Below are positions 1 through 16,992 of a stretch of 64,000 nt of DNA, piece after piece. Where the stretch lies: positions 222,284-286,283 of the forward strand of contig JBFWQI010000002.1 in assembly GCA_050249535.1 (NCBI GenBank), in the 5' to 3' direction. The notes below the pieces were generated by a model. That model worked only from the letters and a program-made list of their open reading frames with translations, did no database searches and was not told the DNA's origin. Each line of letters starts with the position of its first letter. Within the stretch, counting starts at the first letter, position 1. The stretch is from JADJXM01 sp937967285 (GTDB lineage: Bacteria; Acidobacteriota; Blastocatellia; RBC074). A program made the position numbers and the translations under genes.

Positions 1-1341
<1,341 letters not shown>

Positions 1342-1353
1342 CCCGGCCTCCTT

Positions 1354-1812
<459 letters not shown>

Positions 1813-1832
1813 TTCGGGTTCACCTTTCCTAT

Positions 1833-3412
<1,580 letters not shown>

Positions 3413-4297
3413 CTAAAATAATGCCATCGCATCGGCGATCACGTAGCCGGTTTTCTCAAGCGCCGATCGCGCCTGATCGGCATCGACTCCGGCGCGACGC
3501 ATGACGATGGCGACGCGCAGATCCCAGCCGGCGGCCTCGAGCGTCGCCGTCGCGTCCTGTTCCGACAATCCGCATTCGGCGCTGACGATGCCGACAGCCC
3601 GGTGTCTGAGTTTGATATTTCGAGTCTGGAGGTTCGTCATCCGGTTGCCGGTGACGTAGCCCAGCCTGACCATGGTCATGGTCGACAGCATGTTGAGGAC
3701 GAGTTTCTGCGCAGTTCCAGATTTGAGCCGGGTCGATCCGGCGATGACTTCGGGGCCGGGTACCGGCTCGATTGCAATATCGACTGCGCGCGCAAGCTCG
3801 GTCCCTGTGTTGCAAGTGACGCAGACGGTCAGCGCGCCGATGCCGCGCGCGTACTCGACCGCGCCGATCGTGTATGGCGTTCGCCCGCTCGCGGCGATAC
3901 CGACGACGACATCGTCCGCTTTCAGATCCCGCGCCCTGAGGTCGGCGGCGCCGGCATCGCGATCATCCTCGGATGCTTCGATCGACCTGTAGCACGCATC
4001 GTATCCTCCCGCGATGACTCCCTGCACCATCTCTGGCGAGACGCCGAAGGTCGGAGGACATTCCGAGGCATCCAGAACTCCGAGCCTGCCGCTCGTCCCG
4101 GTGCCGATGTAGAAGAGACGACCGCCACGCTTCAACCGTTCGACGATGCCGTCAACCGCCTCAGCCACGGCCGGAAGCACTTCGCTCACGGCTTCGGCGA
4201 CCTTTCTGTCTTCATTGTTGATGATCCGCAACGCTTCCAGCGTCGACAGACGGTCGATCTCCGTCGTGGCGGGATTGATCTGTTCGGTTGTCGTCAT
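3413..4297 (-). CDS. murQ: N-acetylmuramic acid 6-phosphate etherase
   Basis: 294 residues, normal length. MurQ removes the lactyl ether from MurNAc-6-phosphate, giving GlcNAc-6-phosphate and D-lactate during cell-wall recycling. Signatures: an SIS sugar-isomerase core with GRLFYIGTGTSGRLGVLDA, the substrate segment ECPPTFGV, the loop GIAASGRTPYTIGA, EVIAGSTRLKSGTAQK, and a C-terminal UBA-like helical tail. lysA begins at the next base after its stop. A BadF/BcrA-type sugar kinase lies about 290 bp upstream on the same strand and could supply the phosphorylated substrate. No PTS MurNAc transporter (murP) is visible, which fits kinase-based salvage. Confidence 0.95.
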   Translation of the reverse strand: MTTTEQINPATTEIDRLSTLEALRIINNEDRKVAEAVSEVLPAVAEAVDGIVERLKRGGRLFYIGTGTSGRLGVLDASECPPTFGVSPEMVQGVIAGGYDACYRSIEASEDDRDAGAADLRARDLKADDVVVGIAASGRTPYTIGAVEYARGIGALTVCVTCNTGTELARAVDIAIEPVPGPEVIAGSTRLKSGTAQKLVLNMLSTMTMVRLGYVTGNRMTNLQTRNIKLRHRAVGIVSAECGLSEQDATATLEAAGWDLRVAIVMRRAGVDADQARSALEKTGYVIADAMALF

Positions 4298-4392
4298 GCT
4301 TTCGTGGTTTCCAGTAAAGAATTTTTACGTCAATTGACGGTTGCAAATTTAACAACTTTTTCCAGTGAAGGCTATCAAACCGACAACTGGAA

Positions 4393-4570
<178 letters not shown>

Positions 4571-4586
4571 CACTGGAATCTAGCCG

Positions 4587-5606
4587 TTAATCAACAGCCA
4601 TCGCACGGGCCATTCTGGCTGCTCCGACGACCGGCGGATCGATCGGGGCCACGAGGCGTGAGTTGGGAGCCGCCTCCTGAATCAGCTCTCGCAAAGGCTC
4701 GAGGATCAGATCGCCCGCCTCGAAGACGCCGCCGACGAATGAGACATTGAAGGACTCGTGTTCCATGCGAAGCTGGCCGATGACGGCGACGGCCGCGCGG
4801 GCGAGCTCTCCGGCGGCATCCCTGAGGATCCCGCGAGCGACCTGATCGCCCTCGGCCGCGGCTTTGACGACTATTCTGGAAAGCTGGGAGATTCGCGCCG
4901 AGACTTCTCCCGGCGAGTCGTAGATGACGGGCGGCAGTTCCGGCGGGGTAGTGACGCCGAAGTGGCGAAGCACCGGATCCATCATGCTGGTGGGTTCGCC
5001 GCGATAATCCCAGGCCATGAGGACGGATTCGAGCGCGCGGCGTCCGATATACGAACCGCTGCCTTCATCTCCCATCGCGGGTCCCCATCCGCCGGCCCTT
5101 GCGAAACGTCCGCGGGCATTGATCCCGCAGGCGATCGAACCGGTGCCCGCAATGATCACGATCCCCGGCTGGTTCCCGGTCGCTCCGGCCAGCGCGACGC
5201 GGGCATCGGTTTCGAGCGAGATATGATGAATCGGCAAAGCGCTTCTCAAGGCCGAGAGCATGCGGGCGTGATGCTCGGGATGCGAAACGCCGGCCAGTCC
5301 CACGCAGGCGGCGCTGATCTGCGAAGGTTCGATTCTGGCCATCTGGCAGGCCTGCGCAACCGCTTTTCGGATATGATCCACGGCGGTTTCGAGCCCGACA
5401 CGCAGAAAATTGGCGGCTTCCGCCCTGCCCTCGCCGCGGACGTGGTCCGCTTCATCCAGAATAACGGCGCGGCAATTCGTGCCGCCCCCGTCGATTCCAA
5501 GCCAGAGCGGCCCGCCGATGTTTCCTTCCTTCCCCGCTTCTTTCGTCTGTTCAGTCAAGTCAGTTTCCGTCGGCCTCAGGTTTATAAACAGATTAAGATC
5601 ATACAC
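4587..5606 (-). CDS. BadF/BcrA-family N-acetylhexosamine kinase (GlcNAc/MurNAc kinase-like)
   Basis: 339 residues with the ASKHA fold: phosphate-1 loop LGIDGGGTNCRAVIL (about residues 36-50), phosphate-2 loop IVIIAGTGSIACGI, GGWGPAMGDEGSG, and adenosine-loop SFVGGVFEAGD. This is the BadF/BadG/BcrA/BcrD group that includes N-acetylglucosamine kinases and the MurNAc/GlcNAc kinase MurK of clostridia (established knowledge). With murQ next downstream, phosphorylation of MurNAc and/or GlcNAc in the cytoplasm is the likely job; exact specificity is inferred. The first about 30 residues are extra to the fold, so the true start may be later than 5606. Confidence 0.85.
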   Translation of the reverse strand: MYDLNLFINLRPTETDLTEQTKEAGKEGNIGGPLWLGIDGGGTNCRAVILDEADHVRGEGRAEAANFLRVGLETAVDHIRKAVAQACQMARIEPSQISAACVGLAGVSHPEHHARMLSALRSALPIHHISLETDARVALAGATGNQPGIVIIAGTGSIACGINARGRFARAGGWGPAMGDEGSGSYIGRRALESVLMAWDYRGEPTSMMDPVLRHFGVTTPPELPPVIYDSPGEVSARISQLSRIVVKAAAEGDQVARGILRDAAGELARAAVAVIGQLRMEHESFNVSFVGGVFEAGDLILEPLRELIQEAAPNSRLVAPIDPPVVGAARMARAMAVD

Positions 5607-5654
5607 ATGCCCCGTCGAGATTGAAAACCGATTTTTCCGGTTTAAATATTTCGT

Positions 5655-5683
5655 TTGAACTCTTGACTTTATATGGGTATTAT
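5655..5683 (+). promoter_or_regulatory. Candidate sigma-70 promoter for the 5826 gene
   Basis: TTGAAC (5655-5660), a 17-bp spacer and TATTAT (5678-5683) lie about 140 bp upstream of the start codon at 5826 in an AT-rich gap. The fit to consensus is good, but there is no experimental support. Confidence 0.45.
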
Positions 5684-5825
5684 TAACGTAAGAATTCAGC
5701 TTTAATGTGGTGAATTCCCTTGTTCGTGCGCATACCCCCCTTTGTTTCGCCCGGAGAATACATTTTATTCCCTGCGGATATCTGTCTGTTCGCGACTTGT
5801 CGCCGAAGAGATCACGAGGAGTATT

Positions 5826-7472
<1,647 letters not shown>

Positions 7473-7473
7473 G

Positions 7474-7562
<89 letters not shown>

Positions 7563-7567
7563 TTCAG

Positions 7568-7642
<75 letters not shown>

Positions 7643-7651
7643 AATGAGATG

Positions 7652-8606
<955 letters not shown>

Positions 8607-8777
8607 CAGACGCCAGTTCCTCCGAATGGTTTTCCATTCTAAATCAGCCTTCGGAATTATTGCATGGCTGATCGAAACCGGGAACGTTTATGAAACGGAA
8701 ATGCCGCTTGACGATGCCATTTCGATGCGTTACAAAAGGGGTGTTGTTGCGCCCCGCCTTCCCTCAGGCACGGGCAA

Positions 8778-9164
8778 ATGCCTCTGCTAAGGATACGACG
8801 GCAGGAGTTCGATTTGCATAACATACCGCGATTCTGTTCCCTCGACGGCTTCACCGAGCTGAGCAATGCGCTCGGCGGGGTTGCGTTGCGGACGCTCGAG
8901 CCGTTCGATACGGTCTGTGCGCGGACGATGAACAACGACTACTATATCTTCCTGATCGAACCCGAATCGGGCAAGGCGCTGGTCCAGGGAGGCCGCTATT
9001 TTTCCGAACCGGTCGAGGCGACGGTCAGCGGATCGACCTTCGGCGGGTGTATGCTCAAGATGGGCTGGCTCGGAATCGGGCTCCACATCGAGATCTGCGC
9101 TTCCGGCCAGCGAATCATCACCTCACCCGTCCAGTCTCTCCACATCGAATCCGCCGCCGCCTGA
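8778..9164 (+). CDS. Conserved hypothetical protein, 128 aa
   Basis: A compact protein without signal peptide or membrane helices. It reads like a small beta-rich domain (DTVCARTMNNDYYIFLIEP, GRYFSEPVEATVSGS, MLKMGWLGIGLHIEI). The ATG at 8778 has little upstream Shine-Dalgarno; a TTG at 8814 follows AGGAG by six bases and may be the true start, giving 116 residues. It ends 2 bp before the convergent VanZ-like gene. I recognise no function. Confidence 0.65.
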   Translation: MPLLRIRRQEFDLHNIPRFCSLDGFTELSNALGGVALRTLEPFDTVCARTMNNDYYIFLIEPESGKALVQGGRYFSEPVEATVSGSTFGGCMLKMGWLGIGLHIEICASGQRIITSPVQSLHIESAAA

Positions 9165-9166
9165 GA

Positions 9167-9604
9167 TCAATCCTTCTTCTTCAATGAATAGAGCCGTATC
9201 AGCAGCAGCGCCGTCAGGCCTCCGGCGAAATCTATCGCGCTGTCGTAGATCGATCCGCTGCGCGTTGCGGTGAAGGTCTGATGAAACTCGTCGAGCAGAG
9301 CGTAGACCGCCAGCACCAGCGCGGTCGAAAGCGCCCAGCCCCCGCGCCAGATCGAGCCTTGCCCGCCGCGGAAAGCGCGATACAGCAGCGCAGAGAGGAT
9401 CGCGTATTCGGTGAAATGCGCGGCTTTGCGGATCGCGAAATGAATTTGATTGAGAGTCTCGGGCGAGAGCCGGATGCCGAGCGTTCCGAGGATAAGTTCG
9501 AGATACGATCCCGTGTTCTCGCTCGACATGGCGTCGGTCGAGAAATAGAAAATGAGCGCCATCCAGATCAAAGGAGGCGCCCAATATTTGCATTTTAACA
9601 ACAT
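9167..9604 (-). CDS. VanZ-like membrane protein
   Basis: 145 residues with four hydrophobic segments. The family pattern is clear: WMALIFYFSTDAMSS near the start, KAAHFTEYAILSALLYRA in the middle, then LLDEFHQTF, R-GS-YD-ID and a final glycine-containing helix. VanZ relatives are small inner-membrane proteins; VanZ itself gives low-level teicoplanin resistance by an unknown mechanism, and most chromosomal members have no known role. It lies 95 bp downstream of atpG on the same strand and could be the tail of that transcript. Confidence 0.88.
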   Translation of the reverse strand: MLLKCKYWAPPLIWMALIFYFSTDAMSSENTGSYLELILGTLGIRLSPETLNQIHFAIRKAAHFTEYAILSALLYRAFRGGQGSIWRGGWALSTALVLAVYALLDEFHQTFTATRSGSIYDSAIDFAGGLTALLLIRLYSLKKKD

Positions 9605-9699
9605 TGAATGTGCCGGATCAGGGCAGCCCGGGCCCGGTCGCTATCGCTCCCGGTGCTGTACCCGGTGCTGTGCCTTTGCCGTAACCGCTCAAGTAACTA

Positions 9700-10584
<885 letters not shown>

Positions 10585-10605
10585 ATTCCAATCCCGTCAG
10601 GCGAA

Positions 10606-12153
<1,548 letters not shown>

Positions 12154-12696
12154 TTATGAATTGATCAATCTCTGTTTCATCTGCGCCAGCTGGGTCCGGA
12201 TCGAACCGTCATAAACCGTACTGCCGATGCGCGTCACGACGCCGCCGATGATCTCAGGGTCGGTGCGAAACTGCATCCGCACCTCCTTGCCGGTCGCCGC
12301 CTTGAGCCTGTCCCGGAGCGCCGCCTGCTCCTGCTCGCTGATCGCGCGCGCCGTCGTGACCTCAGCGAAGACGTTGTTGGTCCGCGCATCGATCTCCCGC
12401 GAGAGCGCCCTGAGCATCTGATCCAGATTGTGCAGCCTCGAATAACTCAACAGAAGCTGCAGAAAATTGCTGCTCGTCTGGCGCAGGTTGAGCCGCGAGA
12501 GCAGCTCCCCGAGAACCGCCCGCTTCCGATCGAGAGGCAGCACCGGACTGGCGAAGACGGCCTTCAACTGCTCGTGCCCGTCCATCATCCGCGCGAAACC
12601 GTTCAGCTCGCTGATGACCTCGTTCGTCTCGCCCCGCTCGATGATGACATCCGCCAGCGCTCTGGCGTAACGATTGGCGATCGTTGTCACACTCAT
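12154..12696 (-). CDS. atpH: ATP synthase F1 delta subunit
   Basis: 180 residues from the ATG at 12696 (MSVTTIANRYARALAD), the normal delta N-terminus; a longer reading frame exists but its extra residues are basic and non-homologous. Delta connects F1 to the peripheral stalk. The C-terminal domain (FRTDPEIIGGVVTRIGSTVYDGSIRTQLAQMK) carries the family signature. A GC-rich palindrome at about 12719-12738 lies directly upstream of the ribosome-binding region. Confidence 0.95.
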   Translation of the reverse strand: MSVTTIANRYARALADVIIERGETNEVISELNGFARMMDGHEQLKAVFASPVLPLDRKRAVLGELLSRLNLRQTSSNFLQLLLSYSRLHNLDQMLRALSREIDARTNNVFAEVTTARAISEQEQAALRDRLKAATGKEVRMQFRTDPEIIGGVVTRIGSTVYDGSIRTQLAQMKQRLINS

Positions 12697-12718
12697 ATTT
12701 CGATTCTTCCGTTTAGTG

Positions 12719-12738
12719 CAGCGCCCTCGGGCGCCGCC
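12719..12738 (-). promoter_or_regulatory. GC hairpin before atpH, member of a three-copy set
   Basis: The minus strand reads GCGGCGCCCGAGGGCGCTGC, a near-perfect palindrome, 22 bp before the atpH ATG and just before the GGAAG ribosome-binding sequence. Very similar palindromes precede the genes at 37695 and 49592. Confidence 0.55.
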
Positions 12739-12762
12739 TTCCATCTGAAATTGAGGGCCGGA

Positions 12763-13335
12763 TCAGCCGGCCTTCCCCATCTCCTGTCCGGCTCGCTGGA
12801 CCAGGTTCCTGTCGTCTTCCGGAGTCAGCTCGCGCCGGATGATCTGCTCGGCCAGTTCGACCGACTTGTTCGCCGTGAACTCCTTCAGGTCCGCCAGAGC
12901 GATCTGACGCGCCGCGTCGATCTCGCGCACGGCCGTCGCCCGCACCTTCTCCATCTCGCGCTGCGTCTCGACCTGAATCCGCTCACGCTCGGCCACCGAT
13001 TCGCGCTCCGCCTGAGCCTTGATCCCCGCGATATCCGCATCCAGCCGGTTCAGGCGTGCGTCGAGCTCGGCCATCTTCTGAGTCGCCTCGTCCTTGTCGC
13101 GCGCCGCGCGCTCGAGCGTCTTGCGCACATCCGCCAGACGCGCCTCGAAGAACCCTTTGATCGGCTTGCGCAGCAGGTAATAGAGCACGCCCAGGAAGAG
13201 CACCAGATTGACCGCCTTGGCGATCGCCGGATGCACCCCGCCGCTCAACAGAAATAGCGGTCCGAATTCAGTCAGCATCATGGGTATCAGGACGAATGAA
13301 AAATTGCGATTCTCGAATCGACACGCCAGCTTCAT
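12763..13335 (-). CDS. atpF: ATP synthase F0 subunit b
   Basis: 190 residues. One membrane helix (about residues 38-58, AVNLVLFLGVLYYLLRKPI) is followed by a long charged coiled coil, the peripheral-stalk layout of subunit b. GGAGGGAACTGAT before the ATG at 13335 supports this start, although Met19/Met20 would give a more typical N-terminus. A second b-type subunit is encoded 1 bp upstream, so the stalk is probably a b/b' heterodimer. Confidence 0.92.
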   Translation of the reverse strand: MKLACRFENRNFSFVLIPMMLTEFGPLFLLSGGVHPAIAKAVNLVLFLGVLYYLLRKPIKGFFEARLADVRKTLERAARDKDEATQKMAELDARLNRLDADIAGIKAQAERESVAERERIQVETQREMEKVRATAVREIDAARQIALADLKEFTANKSVELAEQIIRRELTPEDDRNLVQRAGQEMGKAG

Positions 13336-13336
13336 A

Positions 13337-13816
13337 TCAGTTCCCTCCCGTGCCGACAGGCCTTCTCAGAATCTGCGACGAGATCGTCGACGCCATCGCC
13401 CGGGCTTCGTTCTCGAGGTTCTGCTTCGCGCTCTCGACCTGTTTGTCGATCTCGCCCCTTGCCGTCTGAACCTGAGCCGCCGTCTCAGCCTTCACCTTCG
13501 CAACCATCTCCTGACGATCGGCAAGCGACTCCTTGCGCTGCGCCTCCAGATGCTGATACGCCTCAGCCCGCGCCGCACGAATCTGATCCTCGTACTTCGC
13601 CAGCCGCTCATCATACTGCGCCAGCATCTGCTTCGCCTCGACGATCCGACCCGCACCCAGCCGCTCGCGCTCGTCCAGGATCCGGTTGATCGGCTTGAAG
13701 AGCGTGTGATTGAGTATGAATATTAATAAGATGATCGAAAAGAATATGAATAAGAACGATCCGTCGATGCTCAACACGCTGCCGGCCAGCGCCAGTACTG
13801 TCATTTCATTCATCAC
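13337..13816 (-). CDS. ATP synthase F0 subunit b' (second b-type subunit)
   Basis: 159 residues: an N-terminal membrane helix (FLFIFFSIILLIFILNHTLF, about residues 21-40) and a coiled coil rich in Glu/Lys/Ala/Gln. It is the first gene of this cluster. The a and c subunit genes that usually precede it are absent; about 330 bp of non-coding DNA and then a divergent gene lie upstream. The start may be the GTG at 13816 or the ATG at 13813. Which of the two paralogues corresponds to b and which to b' cannot be settled by eye. Confidence 0.9.
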   Translation of the reverse strand: MMNEMTVLALAGSVLSIDGSFLFIFFSIILLIFILNHTLFKPINRILDERERLGAGRIVEAKQMLAQYDERLAKYEDQIRAARAEAYQHLEAQRKESLADRQEMVAKVKAETAAQVQTARGEIDKQVESAKQNLENEARAMASTISSQILRRPVGTGGN

Positions 13817-13911
13817 GGCAGATTCCGCCTCTCCTCTCGTCCCGTCTCTCCGCCAGAGTTTTCCCGTTCGGTAATGCTGTTTAGGTAAATTTCTGTCGGC
13901 TAGTTAAGCGG

Positions 13912-13965
13912 ATATAATTAGCACAAGAATTCACAAAGTGTCAACTTGAGCGGCCACAAAGTGTC
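13912..13965 (-). promoter_or_regulatory. Candidate atp operon promoter region with repeated GACACTTTGTG
   Basis: In the gap between the atp operon and the divergent 14150 gene, the minus strand carries TTGACA (13939-13944) about 18 bp before the AT-rich TAATTATATC. On the plus strand the same patch contains TATAAT (13913-13918). GACACTTTGTG occurs twice here (13932-13942 and 13955-13965) and once more at 18732-18742. The promoter reading is tentative. The rest of 13817-14149 shows nothing else firm. Confidence 0.35.
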
Positions 13966-14149
13966 GTTTGACGGGAATATTATTCGGATAAGCTGGGGGA
14001 GTTTTGATCACCTCCTGAACCGGTATGTCTATAAAATTTTACTTGCATCAAATTCTTGACGTAAGTAGTATCTAATCTGCCCCTGAACAAGTCTTCCGTG
14101 CTTCAGCCCGATATTTTTCCTCAGTGATCCCCGTAGAAAGGTCCCATCC

Positions 14150-15007
14150 GTGTTTCGATCATTAATATTGTGCAGCATATTGCTGTTTGGCGGAGTCTTT
14201 ATCACCCAGCAGCCGCTAACCAACACAGATATCATCAATTTAGTCAAATCGGGATTTTCCGAAGAACTCGTCATCGCCAAAATCAGGTCAGTTGGCGGTA
14301 AATTCGACACCTCGACTTCAGCCTTGAAGATTTTGAAGGATTCGGGCGTCGCTGAAACGATCATTCTGGCGATGATAGAGGTGGATTCGCCACAGAAAGA
14401 CGAAGAGGAAGTCGTTGCGGATAAGAAGGATAAAGCGCCCAAAGAGAATGAAATACTGGTAAAGGACGGGACACGTGTCGAGCTTGAACTCGCTTATACG
14501 GTCTCATCTGAAAATCTGAACGAGGGAGATGCCGTCAGCTTTCTGGTCGTTCAACCGGTGATCGTTAACGGGACTACCGTGATTGAAAGGGGAGCGGCAG
14601 CAACTGCCAGGGTCGTCAAGGCGGAAGGAGGTAAAAGCTGGGGGCGCGGCGGCAACCTCTCGTGGGCTATTCAACATGTCTCCGCGGTCGACGGGAGCAA
14701 GGTCCCGCTTCACTACAGTGCGCAAACCAAAGGTGGAGGCAAACCCGGCACCGTGACGACCGGAATCGTCGTGACAGGCCTGTTATTCTGGCCGGCGGCC
14801 CCGCTGTGGGGATTCAAGAAAGGAAAACCGGCAGTGATTCCTGCCGGAAAACGGTTCGAGGTCTTCGTCCACGGCGATACGACCGTAAAAATCAACCAGA
14901 CCGAAGCCATCGCCGCGCCTCGCACCGAACCTCGCCGGCAGCCACCGACTCAGGCGGCGCCTAAGAACCGTTGCTATGAAAACGGCAGGAAGGTTCCCTG
15001 CCCCTGA
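14150..15007 (+). CDS. Secreted protein of unknown function with N-terminal helical repeat domain
   Basis: 285 residues from a GTG start preceded by GAAAGG. A signal peptide (MFRSLILCSILLFGGVFI) is followed by LTNTDIINLVKSGFSEELVIAKIRS and FDTSTSALKILKDSGVAETIILAMIE, a helical motif I have met in secreted acidobacterial and myxobacterial proteins. A Lys/Glu-rich linker, a beta domain (DGTRVELELAYTVSSENLNEG) and a hydrophobic segment (VTTGIVVTGLLFWPAAPLWG) come next, then a Pro/Arg tail ending CYENGRKVPCP. Its function is unknown. Its base composition is lower in GC than the atp operon, so it may belong to the accessory island. Confidence 0.75.
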   Translation: MFRSLILCSILLFGGVFITQQPLTNTDIINLVKSGFSEELVIAKIRSVGGKFDTSTSALKILKDSGVAETIILAMIEVDSPQKDEEEVVADKKDKAPKENEILVKDGTRVELELAYTVSSENLNEGDAVSFLVVQPVIVNGTTVIERGAAATARVVKAEGGKSWGRGGNLSWAIQHVSAVDGSKVPLHYSAQTKGGGKPGTVTTGIVVTGLLFWPAAPLWGFKKGKPAVIPAGKRFEVFVHGDTTVKINQTEAIAAPRTEPRRQPPTQAAPKNRCYENGRKVPCP

Positions 15008-15058
15008 GCCCTTCTATTATTGATTGATTACAAAGCCGGAACATAGAAGAGTGAGACA

Positions 15059-15075
15059 GCGGCCTGTAGGGCCGC
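15059..15075. terminator. Short GC hairpin after the 14150 gene
   Basis: GCGGCCTGTAGGGCCGC can form a 6-7 bp stem and is followed by AACAAAATT. It may end transcription of the preceding gene; the missing T-run makes this weak. The rest of 15008-15238 holds nothing I can identify. Confidence 0.3.
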
Positions 15076-15238
15076 AACAAAATTGAACTGCCTGAACACG
15101 AACACCTCGTAACTAAATGAAGGTGATCGATCTGCCTGCCTGGAGTACAGTAAGCGAGGCTCCATAGGCGAGAAATCCTGACGATTCCATCGCAACCTGG
15201 CACCGATTGCCGCTATCTATTTTCAAGGTGACCGGTTT

Positions 15239-16004
15239 TTGGACGCCACAGTCAAAGAGATCGAATCATACAGAGATCAGAGATTGTCCGAGATCACGAA
15301 ACGAGGAACCAAGCGCAATGGCAATAGCGTTGTTCGCGAGCTGGCCATGCTCTCAAAAATTTTTCGCTTGGCTATCAGAAAGGGATATTGCGAAGAAAAT
15401 CCAGTGGGAAAAGTAGACTGGCCACATCGGCCGAACCGGAGAGAGCGGATTCTTTCAGAAGAGGAATAGGAGCAGATTCTTAAATCATTGACAGGCCGAT
15501 ATGAAAAGCTACGGCCGATTTTCATTCTTGCACTATATTCTGGTATGAAACGTGGAGAAATTTTGCAGCTTCAATGGAGTGATATGGAATTTGATAATAA
15601 TAATAATGCCCTGAAGCCTGAGACGACCAAAACCAGCAAATGACGGAACATCCCGCTTATTGACCCTGCCAAATCAGTCTTGGCAGACTTAAAATGTTTG
15701 GCCAATGCTGAAATGCACGACCGTGTTTCTCACACGGCGACAAATGGCTAAGTGCGTTATTTCGAGAAGCCTTTGACAGTCTCAGGATGGGAGATGTTGG
15801 CTTGGACACACTTAGACATACTTTTGCTACTTGCGGGTACAAGGCGGGGATCCACCCGCTGACAATGATGGCAATGCTTGGTCATTCAAACATGAACCAG
15901 ACTGCCTATTACTCTCATATTGGACGCGAATACATACATAGAGACATCATAAGATTTGAGAACATATACAGCTTCGATGACCTAAAGCATTTTCGGGTTC
16001 AGTG
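15239..16004 (+). pseudogene. Decayed tyrosine recombinase (phage-type integrase)
   Basis: Fragments in order match an integrase: the core-binding domain (DATVKEIESYRDQRLSEIT ... RELAMLSKIFRLAIRKGYCEENPVGKV), box I with the catalytic Arg (LYSGMKRGEILQLQW), the strand region PETTKTSK-RNIPL, then LDTLRHTFATCGYKAG and MLGHSNMNQTAYYSH with the second Arg, the His and the Tyr. It is broken by TAG at 15467, TGA at 15641 and a frameshift near 15735-15745. The usual His of HxLRH is Asp or Thr here. It is almost certainly inactive and marks an old integration event next to the ATPase/nuclease pair. Confidence 0.85.
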
Positions 16005-16125
16005 TTCAGCCCTGAAATCGCACCAGTATTGGGCGTTATGGTTGGTTATACTGAACACGCATACCGAAATTGCTGTAAGTAATTTTCAGAGTAGAACCAC
16101 AGCTCAGTCACGAAATGATGATTAA

Positions 16126-16992
16126 TTATATAATTTCATAGGCGCCGCTTAGCTCACCGCATAAATCTTTAGCAATATCTGTAGTTAGAAGAACGTACAA
16201 GCGTTCAACAGCTTCTCTTTGTGTGTATGACTTTACACCTCGGAACCTGGATATACTCCAGGCGAGCAATTCAGTATAATCGTGTCCTCTCATACAGAGC
16301 CTGATATCTACACTGATTTTAGATAGCCAGTCTTTATAAGTTGATTCAAATTCGGTTCTCATTCTATGTTTAGCGCTAGAATTAAGGACAGCCGTAACAT
16401 ACTTCGCCGAGTCCAATTTTATTTTATTGCCATCTACCTGAATATATTTACCAACATCCAACCACCGCAACTTGCATCCAAGACTTTGGTCCGCAAGTCG
16501 CATCGCAAACAACATTCGCAACACTTGCTCAAGAGATTGAAGAAATGCGGAGAAATCAGTTATTTTGGCCTTTCCTGTTACAATGAGAATTTTCTTTGCA
16601 ATCTCTTCTTTATAAAAGAAGCACTCAAGGGAACAGTAGCTAAGCGTCTTAAGCACTCTTGACTCAAACTCTGACTGCGTCCAATGATCCAAGTCACGGT
16701 CTACAAGGCATACTACCTTAGGGAGCCCAGGTATATTATCAAGCTCCTTCGCTAGCGCCATGACTCGTTGCTTGTTGCCACTACTCAGGTCGTATCTTTC
16801 TAAAACTTCTAATGGCACGTCTACACAATCGATATCGTAGAATCTGAATTCCGAACACTCCATGCAATGCTCCGCTACGCGCGAGAACACATCGACATCA
16901 AACTTTCCTTCGACAAAAAAGTCGCGAAGTTCAGGTTCCAGCTCGTAACGGGTAAGAAGTTCATCGATTTTCCAACGATCTAACTCAGTCAT
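16126..16992 (-). CDS. DUF4435/TOPRIM nuclease-like protein, AriB-like (PARIS effector candidate)
   Basis: 288 residues without signal or membrane helices. The N-terminal motif FFVEGKFDVDVFSRV supplies a TOPRIM glutamate (Glu28), GNKQRVMALAKEL follows, and VVCLVDRDLDHW carries the DxD acidic pair (Asp98, Asp100); then SLECFFYKEEIA. This is the DUF4435 layout. DUF4435 partners of an ABC-type ATPase form the PARIS anti-phage system, where AriB is the released toxin (a TOPRIM nuclease reported to cut tRNA). The gene overlaps the ATPase gene by 4 bp, so translation is probably coupled. The AT-rich composition differs from the chromosome and suggests horizontal origin. Function is inferred from family and gene pairing. 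Confidence 0.8.
   Translation of the reverse strand: MTELDRWKIDELLTRYELEPELRDFFVEGKFDVDVFSRVAEHCMECSEFRFYDIDCVDVPLEVLERYDLSSGNKQRVMALAKELDNIPGLPKVVCLVDRDLDHWTQSEFESRVLKTLSYCSLECFFYKEEIAKKILIVTGKAKITDFSAFLQSLEQVLRMLFAMRLADQSLGCKLRWLDVGKYIQVDGNKIKLDSAKYVTAVLNSSAKHRMRTEFESTYKDWLSKISVDIRLCMRGHDYTELLAWSISRFRGVKSYTQREAVERLYVLLTTDIAKDLCGELSGAYEII

Noticed and set aside
9620..9690. Short tandem CCGGTGCTGT units before atpG's stop
   Set aside because: Only two imperfect copies; too little to call a repeat family or regulatory element.
15641..15643. TGA in the integrase read as selenocysteine because selB is present
   Set aside because: The gene also has a TAG and a frameshift, and no SECIS-like stem is apparent after the TGA.
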